Origin: Piscicola geometra
Lineage: Eukaryota; Annelida; Clitellata; Hirudinida; Piscicolidae
Assembly (NCBI GenBank): GCA_943735955.1
Contig: OX030960.1
Location: forward strand, 966,634-1,030,633
Reading direction: 5' to 3'
DNA: 64,000 bases
A model generated the notes under the pieces. The model was given only the letters and a program-made list of their open reading frames with translations, did no database searches and was not told the origin of the DNA. The position numbers were made by a program, and so were the translations under genes. Numbering within the stretch: position 1 is the first letter of the stretch; each line of letters begins with the position of its first letter. Below, in pieces: positions 51,786 to 64,000 of this stretch.

Positions 51786-52484
51786 TAAATATTCTTTTGT
51801 GCTGCATGGGTGGAAATGAGTTAAACTAAACGCAGACAAATGATCTGGGAAAAAAAGAATTTTAAAGTTGATATGATTGATTCCGAGTATGGAACTTTTA
51901 CAGATTGGGTTTAAACTCGGAGGTTGTTTTCGTGTTTTTGACGATTTGATATTCTAATTACTTCAAATTTAACAGAAGCTGCGATCTGCTGCAAATCTTG
52001 GAGCGGTCCTACCCATGATGGCAGTGATCCTGGGGAAGTCCTTATCTTTAAAAAAATGTGTTAAGTGTTGCAAGTTGAGGTTAGTATAAAATATTCGTGT
52101 TATATGGGATAGACAGTTGAAGTTAATAACAAAGCAATAAGACGTCATAAAAAATCTTTTATTTTTCATTATTGAAATTTAAATTAATAAAAAAGCAACA
52201 ACATGTCATGAAACTTTTATTATTTTTCAAACATAAAAACCATATTTTTAACATGAATGAAAATAACAATATAACTTCACAAAACCTCTATTGTTAAAAA
52301 AAACAATGAATAAGATAATTTTATTATTTTATTATTGCATGATTTGTGGAATACTACATTTTTATCGGATAAATTATAGTGTTTAATATTAGCCAACATG
52401 TCATCGAAACAAAAAAAATCCTTCATACTTGGTGATAAAAAAATGTTAACTAAAAGATAAACAATTATAATAAAAACAACTTTT
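51786..52484. other. No feature recognised
   Basis: AT-rich intergenic sequence; open frames are short and low-complexity. Confidence 0.5.
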
Positions 52485-52745
52485 TTACTGCACGTTAAGA
52501 TTAAAAGGAATTTTAAAATCATTTGTTAAGATTTGGTTTTACATTTTTTTAAATATGTCTGTAAAAACTTTTGAATGTCACAAAACACTTTCTGGTCTTA
52601 AGCGAACGGTAGGACCGTAGTCATCTGAATTTTTTTGCTGCATTTTATCATTGGGGTCTATCTTAAGTAGTTCATAATTTCTCAACCTGATTTCAAATAT
52701 AAACTTAGCCAAAACCTCAGTGTCCCATATTACACGACTTTCCTC
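52485..52745 (+). repeat. Dispersed repeat R1, copy 1
   Basis: About 260 bp matching 58830-59105 in reverse orientation (shared CACAAAACACTTTCTGG and CCTGATTTCAAATATAAAC). Ends near ATATTACACGACT. Family unknown. Confidence 0.75.
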
Positions 52746-52799
52746 TATAGTTTATTATATAAAAACTGCTATAGGTAACTCATTTTTATCATCTTATTT

Positions 52800-54115
52800 T
52801 AAACTCACTTCTTCCTTCTGAACGCACTTCTTCCTTCTTCTCAATCTGGTTTCAGAATTGGCCACTCCACTGAAACTGCTTTACTTAAACTCTATAATGA
52901 CCTTATTTTAACTTCTGATTCTAATGCCTCTTCTCTTCTTTTATGCCTTGACTTTTCAGCTGCTTTTGATACTGTCGACCATACTCTTTTATTAAATGTT
53001 TTAGATTCTTCCTTTAGTATTTCTGGTTCCTCTCTTATCTGGCTTAAATCCTAGATTTCTGAGCGAACTTCCTATGTATCAATTGAATCTTCTCGTTCTT
53101 CTTCTGTTTCTTTATCTTATGGTGTTCCACAGGGCTCAATCCTAGGCCCCTTACTTTTTATTCTTTATACCTCGGAACTACCTAATATTATTTCGTCATC
53201 TTCTTTAAACAGTCAAATTTATGCTGATGACTCCTATATTTATACATCTTTTACTGACTCTTCTCTTGACCTTACTGTTAATAAAATAACTCTCTGTCTT
53301 CAATCTATAATCTCTTGGGCTTCTTCTATGTTTCTCAAACTTAATCCGGACAAATTTGAACTCATATATTTCAAAAAAAAATCAAAGTCTTTACTATCTC
53401 TTCCTTCTTTAGTTTTGCCTCCCCCCTCTTCACTCTCTCTAAACCCTTCCTCTTCCATTCGTAGCCTTGGTTTTATTTTTGATTCTAACTTGTCTTTAGC
53501 TCCTCAAATTCTATCTGTCTCTAAATCTTGCTACTTCCACATTCGTCGTATTAAACAGCTTCTTCCTTTTCTCGATGATCCTACCTTGCAACTTCTTGTA
53601 TCTTCTCTAGTTCTCTCCAGGATTGATTATTGCAACTCTCTTTACTACGGTCTCCCTGATACTACTTTAGCTCCTCTAAATAAAACCTTTAATTGTGCTG
53701 CTCGTCTTGTTGCTCGTGCTCCTAAGTTTTCTCACATTTCTCCTTATCTTCGTTTGTTACATTGGTTACCTTTGAGATCCAGAGTGAATTTTAAAATATG
53801 TTTAAATATGTTTAAAATTCATAACTGTAATGCTCCAATTTACCTTAAAAATCTAATTAAACAACCCCCTAAATCTGGTCTAAGATCATCTACCTTTAAT
53901 CGTTCTTTTCGTTTTCAAGTTAAACACTCTTTTGCTAAACGTTCTTTTTCTTACTGTGGTCCTCTTTTATGGAATTCTTTACCTTCTTCTTTAATTTTAA
54001 CTAAGTCACTCATAACTTTCCGTCGAGGCCTGAAGACGTACTTGTTTGGGACGTGATAGCTGAGCGATTTTGTTCGCTTAGTAAAGGACGCTATATAAAT
54101 TATTAGTGATTGAGT
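52800..54115 (+). mobile_element. CR1/L2-like LINE, 5'-truncated
   Basis: Contains the RT and C-terminal part of a non-LTR retrotransposon, then a short 3' region ending GGACGCTATATAAATTATTA. No endonuclease or ORF1 upstream, so truncated at the 5' side. Confidence 0.88.
52830..54056 (+). pseudogene. LINE reverse transcriptase and C-terminal domain, single stop
   Basis: SQSGFRIGHSTETALLKL, then LDFSAAFDTVDHTLL, GVPQGSILGPLLFILY and the catalytic YADDSYIY. Next SIRSLGFIFDSNLSL, then RIDYCNSLYYGLP, HWLPLRSRVNFKIC and GPLLWNSLPSSL, ending FRRGLKTYLFGT and TGA. This order is typical of CR1/L2/Rex-like LINEs. One in-frame TAG (53052-53054, after IWLKS) interrupts an otherwise open frame of over 400 codons, so the copy is fairly young. 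Confidence 0.9.
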
Positions 54116-54559
54116 ATGTACTTAAACAACAAAATTTGTCAAAAATTTACTACTTAGTCAAATGTATTTCAGTTACCCCCCCCCCTGCTTCACCGGGGAT
54201 ACACCCATGTGAATAAATAATAATTTTAAATGCAAGATTTTCCGTAAATACTCACGGTACATAACATAACCTTTGCCATACCGCTATGAACCGTGAATAT
54301 TCATTGTAAACAGTTTAATTTTCGCTAAATGCCGACGCTACATTGCCGTGAACATTCACTAAATGTTTCATTATGGCAAAATTGTGCAAAAAAATTAACG
54401 AGAGGAAAGACAATAAGGTTTGGGTTTAAGTTTTTGTCTTCGCAACCGTCTTAGTTATTCAATTCAATATGAGCCCTAGCAGGGGGCATCAGGTCCAGTA
54501 TATAACAAGGAGTTGAGTCTTGGTGCCAGCGTTATTTTGATTTCAGTTTCAAAACTACA

Positions 54560-55027
54560 AAATGTTTGTAAAAAAATTTGAAGAGAGATTTTTCAGCTCA
54601 CTGAAGCTAATTGATGAACTTCAAAGAGGAGGTTATGGATACTGTGGGACAGTTAGGTCCAACAGAAAAGGAAAATGTCCAGTTATTCTAAGAATTAACA
54701 TTGCTAAGTACAAAGTTTAAAAAAACTTAGGTTCTTTTGATTATAAAATAGGAAAAGCATCCAATATTAAGAGATTCATTTAGGATAATAACTTTCTAGT
54801 TTATATCATAATAAATGTCAAGAACATCAATCCAGTTGTTTCATGTCAACGATGGATATCAACGGAGGAAAAAAAGCTTCCTGTTTCTATGCCACTCTTT
54901 CTCAGGTAGTGGAAAGCCCAAAAGTGACAAGCCTGTGAAAAGTCGAGTGCCAAGCCCTGTTAGGTTTGATAAGCTAGAACATTATTTAATCCCTATCGAG
55001 TGCCTAAGTTTGGAAACTGAAAAATAA
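54560..55027 (+). pseudogene. piggyBac transposase remnant (C-terminal half)
   Basis: FFSSLKLIDELQRGGYGYCG then TVRSNRKGKCPVILR matches the piggyBac block FFTSxxLxxxLxxxGxxxxGTVRxNRK. The rest is decayed; 54815-55027 may be the far C-terminal region (RVPSPVRFDKLEHYLIP). No element ends identified. Confidence 0.65.
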
Positions 55028-55486
55028 TTTTTGCACGTAAAATGACCAAATACCAATATCTATATAAAAAATGAGTAAGTGCATAAAAGAAAAAATAGCA
55101 ACAGTTTTTTTCCATAACTTAATTTTATAATTTTTCCTATTTTCTCTTTAAAATAAATAAATCTAAAAATGTCATTAGGTGGTGAATGCCACTAACTGCA
55201 TGTGTCGTTATTAGCAGACTAAATGTATTGCATACATTTCTATGTTGGATACATCCAGAGCATACATTAAATATATAGAAGATAAATACGCATGCATTCA
55301 TGTAGATAAGGCAGTAGTTAAACATTATTAGTAATAGCACTAGCTATCTCTTGAATAAATTCAATTTGAAATTTATGATAAGTTTATAAATTATTGCAAG
55401 CTTCTATAATAGAAATGCATTAGGATACTTAACGTGTGATGTTTTATACAAACTACTGACCTTCCAAATATAAACTATTTACCGTC
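55028..55486. other. Upstream region of junctophilin
   Basis: AT-rich, no recognised repeat. Should contain the promoter and 5' UTR; I see no motif strong enough to call. Confidence 0.4.
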
Positions 55487-58179
<2,693 letters not shown>

Positions 58180-58607
58180 GTAGATGATATATTAATAAGA
58201 GCTGTGATTCAATCTTTTTTAAATTTTAATTTACTCAGTGATATTCCAGTAACCGAAACTAAAACTGAAACTGAACTGATTGAATTCAGTTTTATCGAAA
58301 CTAAAATATAATTTTTTTTCTTAAACTAAAACGATATAGAAATAGAGATGATAGATCTTCAAATATACTGAAACGGGAAAATATTGATAAAAATTAAAGT
58401 TTTACAAATTAAAATGATTTTTTCCAACTTTAAAAAATTTTAATTATGTATCTTAAATTCTTGAACAAAACGTAACCACCACATCTGAGACATAAACATC
58501 CATTTAATAACAATTGGCTCAATATTTGATAAGAGTGAAAGAAAAACGAACACACAGTTATTTTTTTGAATATTTTATTAAACCTCAAACTACACATGCC
58601 TGCTCAC
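58180..58607. other. AT-rich sequence, nothing recognised
   Basis: Probable junctophilin intron. A weak ACTGAAACTGAACTGATTG repeat-like block is the only feature. Confidence 0.45.
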
Positions 58608-58800
58608 TAGAAGTCGGACCGAGACCATTTTTCATTCCCACTCTCGACATTTTTTTTCCGTTTTGTTCCGTTCCCGATGGTCATCAGAATTTTGATCCCC
58701 TTCCCGTCCCGTCCCGTTCCTGCAACTCGATTCCCGGTCCCGACCCATTCCCAAAATTAACATTTTATCTCCACATTAATTTTCTCTGCCATGCTCACCA
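58608..58800 (+). mobile_element. hAT-B terminal fragment
   Basis: TAGAAGTCGGAC end followed by CATTTTTCATTCCC and TTCCCG arrays, matching the left 200-300 bp of copy 1. The interior is missing or replaced. Confidence 0.75.
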
Positions 58801-58829
58801 GTCTTAAACATTTTTCCACATTTATTTAT

Positions 58830-59105
58830 AGAAGAAAGTCATGTATTATGGAATAGTCGTGTAATATGGGATGCCGAGGTTTTGACTATGTTTATATTTG
58901 AAATCAGGTTGTAAAATTATGAACTGATTGAGGTAGACCACAATGATAGAATGGAAGAAAAAAAAGTCAGCTACTGCTCGCTTCAGGCCAGAAAGTGTTT
59001 TGTGACTTTCAAATGTTTTGACAGACACATTTTAAACTATTTGAAACTATATGTTAACAAGTGATCTAAACATTAATTTTAATCCTAACGTGCAGTAAAA
59101 GATTT
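58830..59105 (-). repeat. Dispersed repeat R1, copy 2
   Basis: Reverse-oriented copy of 52485-52745, sharing CAGAAAGTGTTTTGTGA on the plus strand. Its outer part (CATGTATTATGGAATAGTCG) also resembles 62040-62095. Confidence 0.75.
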
Positions 59106-59123
59106 CTTTTTATTATAAATTTG

Positions 59124-59300
59124 GCGAGCGGGTTGACTTAGATGGTTAAGTCGTTGCAACAAAAACTTAAAGGTCGCCAATTCAAATCCCTGTTCAGCCA
59201 ACGGTGAGCTATCACATACCTAGTGTATATGATGCGGTGTTTCGTAACTTATGTCGTGTGAGTGGCGCCTCAGTTGCGTGCCTTGGCGCAATATAAATAC
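59124..59300 (+). mobile_element. SINE-2 copy (tRNA-derived)
   Basis: GGCGAGCGGGTTGACTTAGA with box A-like TTAGATGGTTAAG, box B-like TTCAAATCCC, centre CATACCTAGTGTATATGATG, then a different 3' part: AGTGGCGCCTCAGTTGCGTG and TTGGCGCAATATAAATACGC. Confidence 0.8.
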
Positions 59301-59960
59301 GCATTATTTTTTTATTCTTTATTTTTTAAATCGTTTATTTTTTAGTTAACAATAATTTTATCTGCAAGTTGAAAATTTTTTATCTAGATAACATATCGGC
59401 TAATATGAGACACAATATATTAGCCGAAAAAAGTTTCGAATTTCACAAATCATACAATAACCTTTAAATAATGAATATGCATTGTGATCAAAGAATTATC
59501 TAATGCAATGTTTTTATTGCCTTTTCATTAAATTTTAAATATATGGTTTTTATCTTTTAAAATGAAAAAAGAATAAAAGTTTTGAAACAATGTTGTTGCT
59601 ATTTTATTAATTTTAATTTTTAAAATGAAAAATAATCAAAGTTTTATGACGTCTTATTAATCATTCCAACCGCCTATCCAATATTACAATACTTTTTTTC
59701 AGCCTCCATTTGCAACACTCTGGAAAATTATTATTAAAATTTTTTTTTAATTGGAATATTATTACGAATGATTATAGTATGTACTAGGGGGGGGGGCATA
59801 ATCATCAATTTCAAAATTCAAAACTTCCACTTAGGACATGATTAACACTAACAAGACAAGTAGTTTGACAAAAAAAATGTTTTTTTATGTCAAAAATAAT
59901 CCCCCCGATTGAAAAAAAACACACAAAAAGGGATATGTTTTTTTATGTTTTTGTTTTTTT
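59301..59960. other. AT-rich sequence, nothing recognised
   Basis: No repeat or coding signal apart from a run of ten G near 59787. Confidence 0.45.
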
Positions 59961-60200
59961 GGTTTATATCGTTCACAGCCTGACAGACGCAGGCCATGTT
60001 ACAATGGTTCTGAGAACCATGGTTCTTATGCGCCAGAGGCGCCACTCCACACGACGTACACATCTTTCAATGCATGCGTCTCAAACACCGCATCATATAC
60101 ACTAGGTATATGATCGTTCACGGTTGCTTGTCAAGGATTCGAACAGGCGACCTTTGCGTTGCAAGTCCGACATCTACCATCCGTAGGGCCCTCCCCGCTC
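59961..60200 (-). mobile_element. SINE-1 copy
   Basis: Nearly identical to 13719-13964 in the tail and centre. Box B GTTCGAATCC intact; box A region altered to ACGGATGGTAGATG. Confidence 0.88.
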
Positions 60201-60479
60201 ATATGTTAAACCTTTATTCTCTAGATAATACATTTTTTGAAACTTTTTGGTTTTTATATATCTTTTAATATTTTTTGGTTGATACTTTCATTTTCTAAAA
60301 AATTTTAAACTTTTTCATTTTGAGTGAAAGGATCATTTTTTGATTTCAACAGGCATAAAAGTTTAAGTCTTTTTCGCTTCTTTCTATAAACCAGCTTTAA
60401 AAAAATAATTTAAACAAATAAACTTAGTTTTTTTTTATTACTCAAATTAAGTTTTGACTGTTTTTTTTGCTCGACCCGT

Positions 60480-60960
60480 TGCATTGAAGCCTCTGAAAGA
60501 TGAGATCTGTTCATCTTTAGGCTGCTGGCTTCTTTATAGGACTATGGATCTACTGACTGCATTCAATTTACTAGTTTCTTCAGTCTATGGTTCAATTTAC
60601 CACACTGTCTTTTCATTCTAAGGTTGTGAAAAAGAGTGTCATCGATTTCAGAAGCCTGCTCACTGATTTGGTACTCCTTAGGTAAGGCCTCTTTATCACT
60701 ATCCTAGTCTTTCTTTTGCCTATCTAAAACCGTCTTGAAAAAAGGCTGCATAATAAAAAGTAAGTTATAAACTTGCTCCAAGTGCTCAACTGCTGCTTTT
60801 GACATCAAATACACGTCCAAGCCATAAAACACCACCAGAACAACATGAAATAGGGAGGTTCTAAAATTCTCTTACTAGACAGACTAGGCGATTGTTTATC
60901 TGTGAGTTTTGGCTTAAGAACTCATAAAAGTGGTGAATAGGAATTGTTGTTGCTTTGGAG
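60480..60960 (-). pseudogene. Unrecognised decayed coding stretch
   Basis: Minus strand. One frame has long stop-free pieces: VEHLEQVYNLLFIMQPFFKT, LPKEYQISEQASEIDDTLF, NLRMKRQCGKLNHRLKKLV, separated by TAG and TGA codons. GC content is above the flanks. It lies between hAT-B ends at 58608 and 63158 and could be the interior of a larger element. No family recognised. Confidence 0.35.
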
Positions 60961-62331
60961 AAAACCCGAATTTGTTCTTTTCATAAAAAAACAGCCCACT
61001 GGATACCATTATTTACTCAAGGTAGAAGAGAAACTCATTGAATCGGTTCCAGTGTTTGGCTGAGCTCAAGAGCCACCAGCTGAAAATACATGTCAAGTGC
61101 ATGTTCAACTAAACTAGAAATATACATATAAACTTTTAATTCCACCATTAACCTTTGCAAAACCTGATATATCCTCATATCCGTTTCAACAAATTGCTGA
61201 ACTTTATTCATGCTTAAGCCCAGTGTAGTGTGGGCGGCAAAAAATATTTTAATAATATTTATAAAATTACATTATATTAAGTTACCTTATTATCGTTAAA
61301 TTTAAGTAAATTAAATTATCTAATATTTTTTTTATTGCAATTTTGTTTTAATAGTTTTATCCAATGTTTATTGCAACAAGTTAACAATGAATATCATTTT
61401 ATTTAATAAATCGGAAGAAAAAAGCTGTCATGTAAATTTTAAAATACTTTTATCACAATTTTATAGTTTATTGCAACATGTTGAAGATGAATGGAGTTTC
61501 ATTTAATAAATCCAAAAATTGAAAGAAAAACGGGTTGATATATTTTTTATAGTTTTATATGAATAGCATTTTATTTGATGACTTACAAACAATCCAAGAA
61601 ATGACTGATTGAATCAGGCAGTCCATGGATTGTCTAAAAATTTCAGGCAATTGATGGATTGCTTTTAAATATAAAATGAATTTTTAAAGCACGTCAGGGT
61701 TCACGTCTTGTCAATAATACTGGTTTTTGGATTGCATTGTAGGAAAAACATAAAAACATAAAAATAATGATATATATAAAAGTTTAAAAAATAAAACAGT
61801 ATTTAAGAAGAAATGATGTTTAAAGCTTTTTGAAATTTAGTTTCTGCCTAATTTTTGAGTGTAGGGGTTGGGAGGTTTTTCATCAAAAGTACCAACTTTT
61901 AATATTAAATATTCATGAAATAACCTAGTGAACCATATTCCAAGAGGACGCAACAAATTTCCTATTTTTCAATTTTTTGCCTACTTATGCCTCCCCCTAA
62001 TGTACTATTAAAGATTTGAATATTCTTTCCATAATACTAGTTGAGTTATTCAACAAAAAGTAAATTGTATTCCATAATACACTACTTTCTTTTATAAAAT
62101 AAACCAAATTAAATCTTGTAGATGATTTTTGTTTGTTTTCCTATGTTTAAAAGTTCTTTTGCTTGCTATAAAAAATAATGTTTTATAGCAAATTATACTA
62201 AAATTCAACTATAAATTGTAAACTTTTTTTTGATGTTAAAAAAAGTAGAGAATTAATTACCCAGTTTTTTTTACGTATTTTACAACTTCTTCAGAATTCT
62301 AAATTAATAAAGATATATATAATAAATAATA

Positions 62332-62518
62332 ATAATAATGCCTATTTATAATGCGCCAAGGCACGCAACTGAGGCGCCACTCACACGACATGAGTCGTGA
62401 AACACCACATCATATACACTAGGTAAATGATAGCTCACGGTTGGCTAAACAAGGATTCGAACTGGCGACCTTTAAGTTGCAGGTCCAACGACTTCACCAT
62501 CTAAGCCAACCCGCTCGA
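62332..62518 (-). mobile_element. SINE-2 copy
   Basis: Minus-strand copy of the 59124 family: head ending CGAGCGGGTTGGCTTAGATG, box B GTTCGAATCC, centre CTAGTGTATATGATG, tail GCGTGCCTTGGCGCATTATA. Confidence 0.82.
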
Positions 62519-62984
62519 TATTGGGCTATCTGCGGTTAACTCGGAAATCTTTTTGAATATTGCAAAGTTTAAGTCATAAACAGAAGAGCCCAGCCAACCT
62601 TTATTTTAACATTTGATGCATTGTCAATTGTAAAGGTACAAAAGTCTAATGATTTGAATATAAAATTCCTGGAATCATAAAATAATATTTGAAAATTCAA
62701 ATCATATAGCTATTTATTTTTTATGAATATTTGAAAAATACATTTCAAAAACTACTATGCAAAGTTTATTTCTTTATTCAAGAATATTTCTGGATGAGTG
62801 TGTTACATTAAAAGCAATTGTTGCCAGAACTCTGTCTTGAAGCTCCTCTTCTCCATTATTGTCTTCAACATAATGTATAGTGACTCCCAAATGTGAAATT
62901 CCAGAACGTTTATTCTCAAAAATGTCAAAGGAAAAGCTTTTATAATCATTGTTCTGTAACGTTATTAATTTTTCAAAGCCAGTA

Positions 62985-63158
62985 ACTTTTTTTACCCGTT
63001 CCCGTTTTTCATGTTCCCGATTTGAATGTTGATTCCCGTTCCCGTCCCGAAAACATATTCCCGCTTCCCAATTTTTTCCGTTACGGTTTTATTTTTATTC
63101 CCGTTTCTACAGGTACCCGCGGGTACCCAGTCAAATCGGATGCCAGGTCCGACTTCTA
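62985..63158 (-). mobile_element. hAT-B terminal fragment
   Basis: TTCCCG-type array, GGTACCCGCGGGTACCC block, then GTCCGACTTCTA at 63147-63158. It matches the right end of copy 1 and carries the same A variant (TAGAAGTCGGAC) as the fragment at 58608. Confidence 0.78.
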
Positions 63159-63934
63159 CATCTCTCAGATTTTGACTTTTGACATTCTGGCGGCATGTGA
63201 CATGCTTTGTCAAGGTCGACGAAACAGAATGATAAATCTCTTGAAATAAAAATTAGGCAGAAACTAAATTTCAAAAAGCTTTGAACATCATTTCTTTTTA
63301 AATATTGTTTTATTTTTTAAACTTTTATATATCTCATTATTTTTATGTTTTTATGTTTTTCCTACAATGCAATACAAAACCAATATTATTGACAAGGCGT
63401 GAACCCTGACGTGCTTTTAAAATTCATTTTATATTTTAAAAGCAATCCATCAATTGCCTGAAATTTTTAGACAATCCATGGACTGCCTGATTCAATCAGT
63501 CGTTTCTTGGATTGTTTGTAAGTCATCAAATAAAATGCTATTCATATAAAACTATAAAAAATATATCAACCCGTTTTTCTTTCAATTTTTGGATTTATTA
63601 AATGAAACTCCATTCATCTTTAACATGTTGCAATAAACTATAAAATTGTGATGAAAGTATTTTAAAATTTACATGACAGCTTTTTTCTTCCGATTTAATA
63701 AATAAAATGATATTCATTGTTAACTTGTTGCAATAAACATTGGATAAAACTATTAAAACAAAATTGCAATAAACGATTTATTTTTAAGAATGGCTAAAAT
63801 TTTCAGACAATCCGTGGAATGAATGATTAAATCAGGCAATCCATGAAATTACTGAATCTTCACATCATCTGTGGTCAAACTTATTTTATTCGTTTCAAGG
63901 AAAATTCGTTTCCGAACTGGAGCAGAAAAAGATG

Positions 63935-64000
63935 GATCATTTGATCAACATTTTTAATTATTTGATTAACATTTTTAATCATTTGATTAACATTTTTAAT
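63935..64000. repeat. 21-bp tandem repeat at the window end
   Basis: Three units of TTTGATTAACATTTTTAATCA; continues beyond the window. Confidence 0.85.

Larger units (their letters stand above)
61331..63773. repeat. Large inverted repeat, arms of about 530 bp
   Basis: Left arm about 61331-61860 and right arm about 63242-63773 are inverted copies, alignable throughout (for example CACGTCAGGGTTCACG at 61691 against CGTGAACCCTGACGTG at 63398), with scattered substitutions. The loop of about 1.38 kb holds a SINE-2 copy and a hAT-B end. No transposase is visible in arms or loop. Confidence 0.88.

Noticed and set aside
59124..59200. A functional tRNA gene
   Set aside because: Head is tRNA-like but lacks a proper acceptor stem partner and is followed by the SINE body; the other SINE copies give the same picture.

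Overview
This is a window of an animal nuclear genome. It has spliced genes with GT/AG introns and metazoan families (outer-dynein-arm docking protein ODAD4/TTC25, PLAT/LOXHD1-type domains, junctophilin). It is strongly AT-rich, full of microsatellites and minisatellites, and carries a dense, nested set of transposons and tRNA-derived SINEs. The lineage cannot be named from the sequence; an invertebrate is likely. Coding frames use the standard code.

Layout. 1-10110 is an almost perfect TAGA tetranucleotide array. 11321-42517 (minus strand) is read here as one long gene of about 18 exons. The first eleven exons (42517 down to 28309) encode an ODAD4/TTC25-like TPR protein, exon 12 an acidic linker, and exons 13-18 four PLAT domains and the stop. 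Every adjacent exon pair has compatible splice phase, so the reading is a TPR-PLAT fusion of about 1,430 residues that is ciliary by homology. Exon placement was done by eye. The weakest link is the join across the 10.9 kb intron 5, and a polyadenylation signal in intron 11 offers an alternative end.

The two large introns of that gene are transposon sinks. Intron 15 (14485-26579) holds a hAT remnant, a PIF/Harbinger element carrying a 2 kb array of a 14-bp unit, a decayed DNA transposon, a (TAG)n array, a LINE fragment, a foldback element and a nearly complete Merlin element. Intron 5 (30070-40955) holds a GTF2IRD2-type hAT element with intact 8-bp target duplications. A second hAT family is nested inside it and again beside it; that family (here hAT-B) has subterminal GGGAACGGGA-type arrays. 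Minisatellites and a 1.7 kb TATTG array follow.

43.6-50.75 kb is a three-layer nest: a MULE transposase remnant split by a Ty3/gypsy retrotransposon with both LTRs, which is itself split by hAT-B. A LINE RNase H and C-terminal domain lies between the integrase and the 3' LTR. 52.8-54.1 kb is a CR1/L2-like LINE 3' half with one internal stop, followed by a piggyBac remnant.

55487-58179 (plus strand) is the first five recognisable exons of a junctophilin gene (MORN repeats, then the start of the alpha-helical region). The C-terminal part and membrane anchor are not seen in the window. 58.2-64 kb is intergenic or intronic: SINE copies, hAT-B termini, a decayed unknown coding stretch and a large inverted repeat with arms of about 530 bp.
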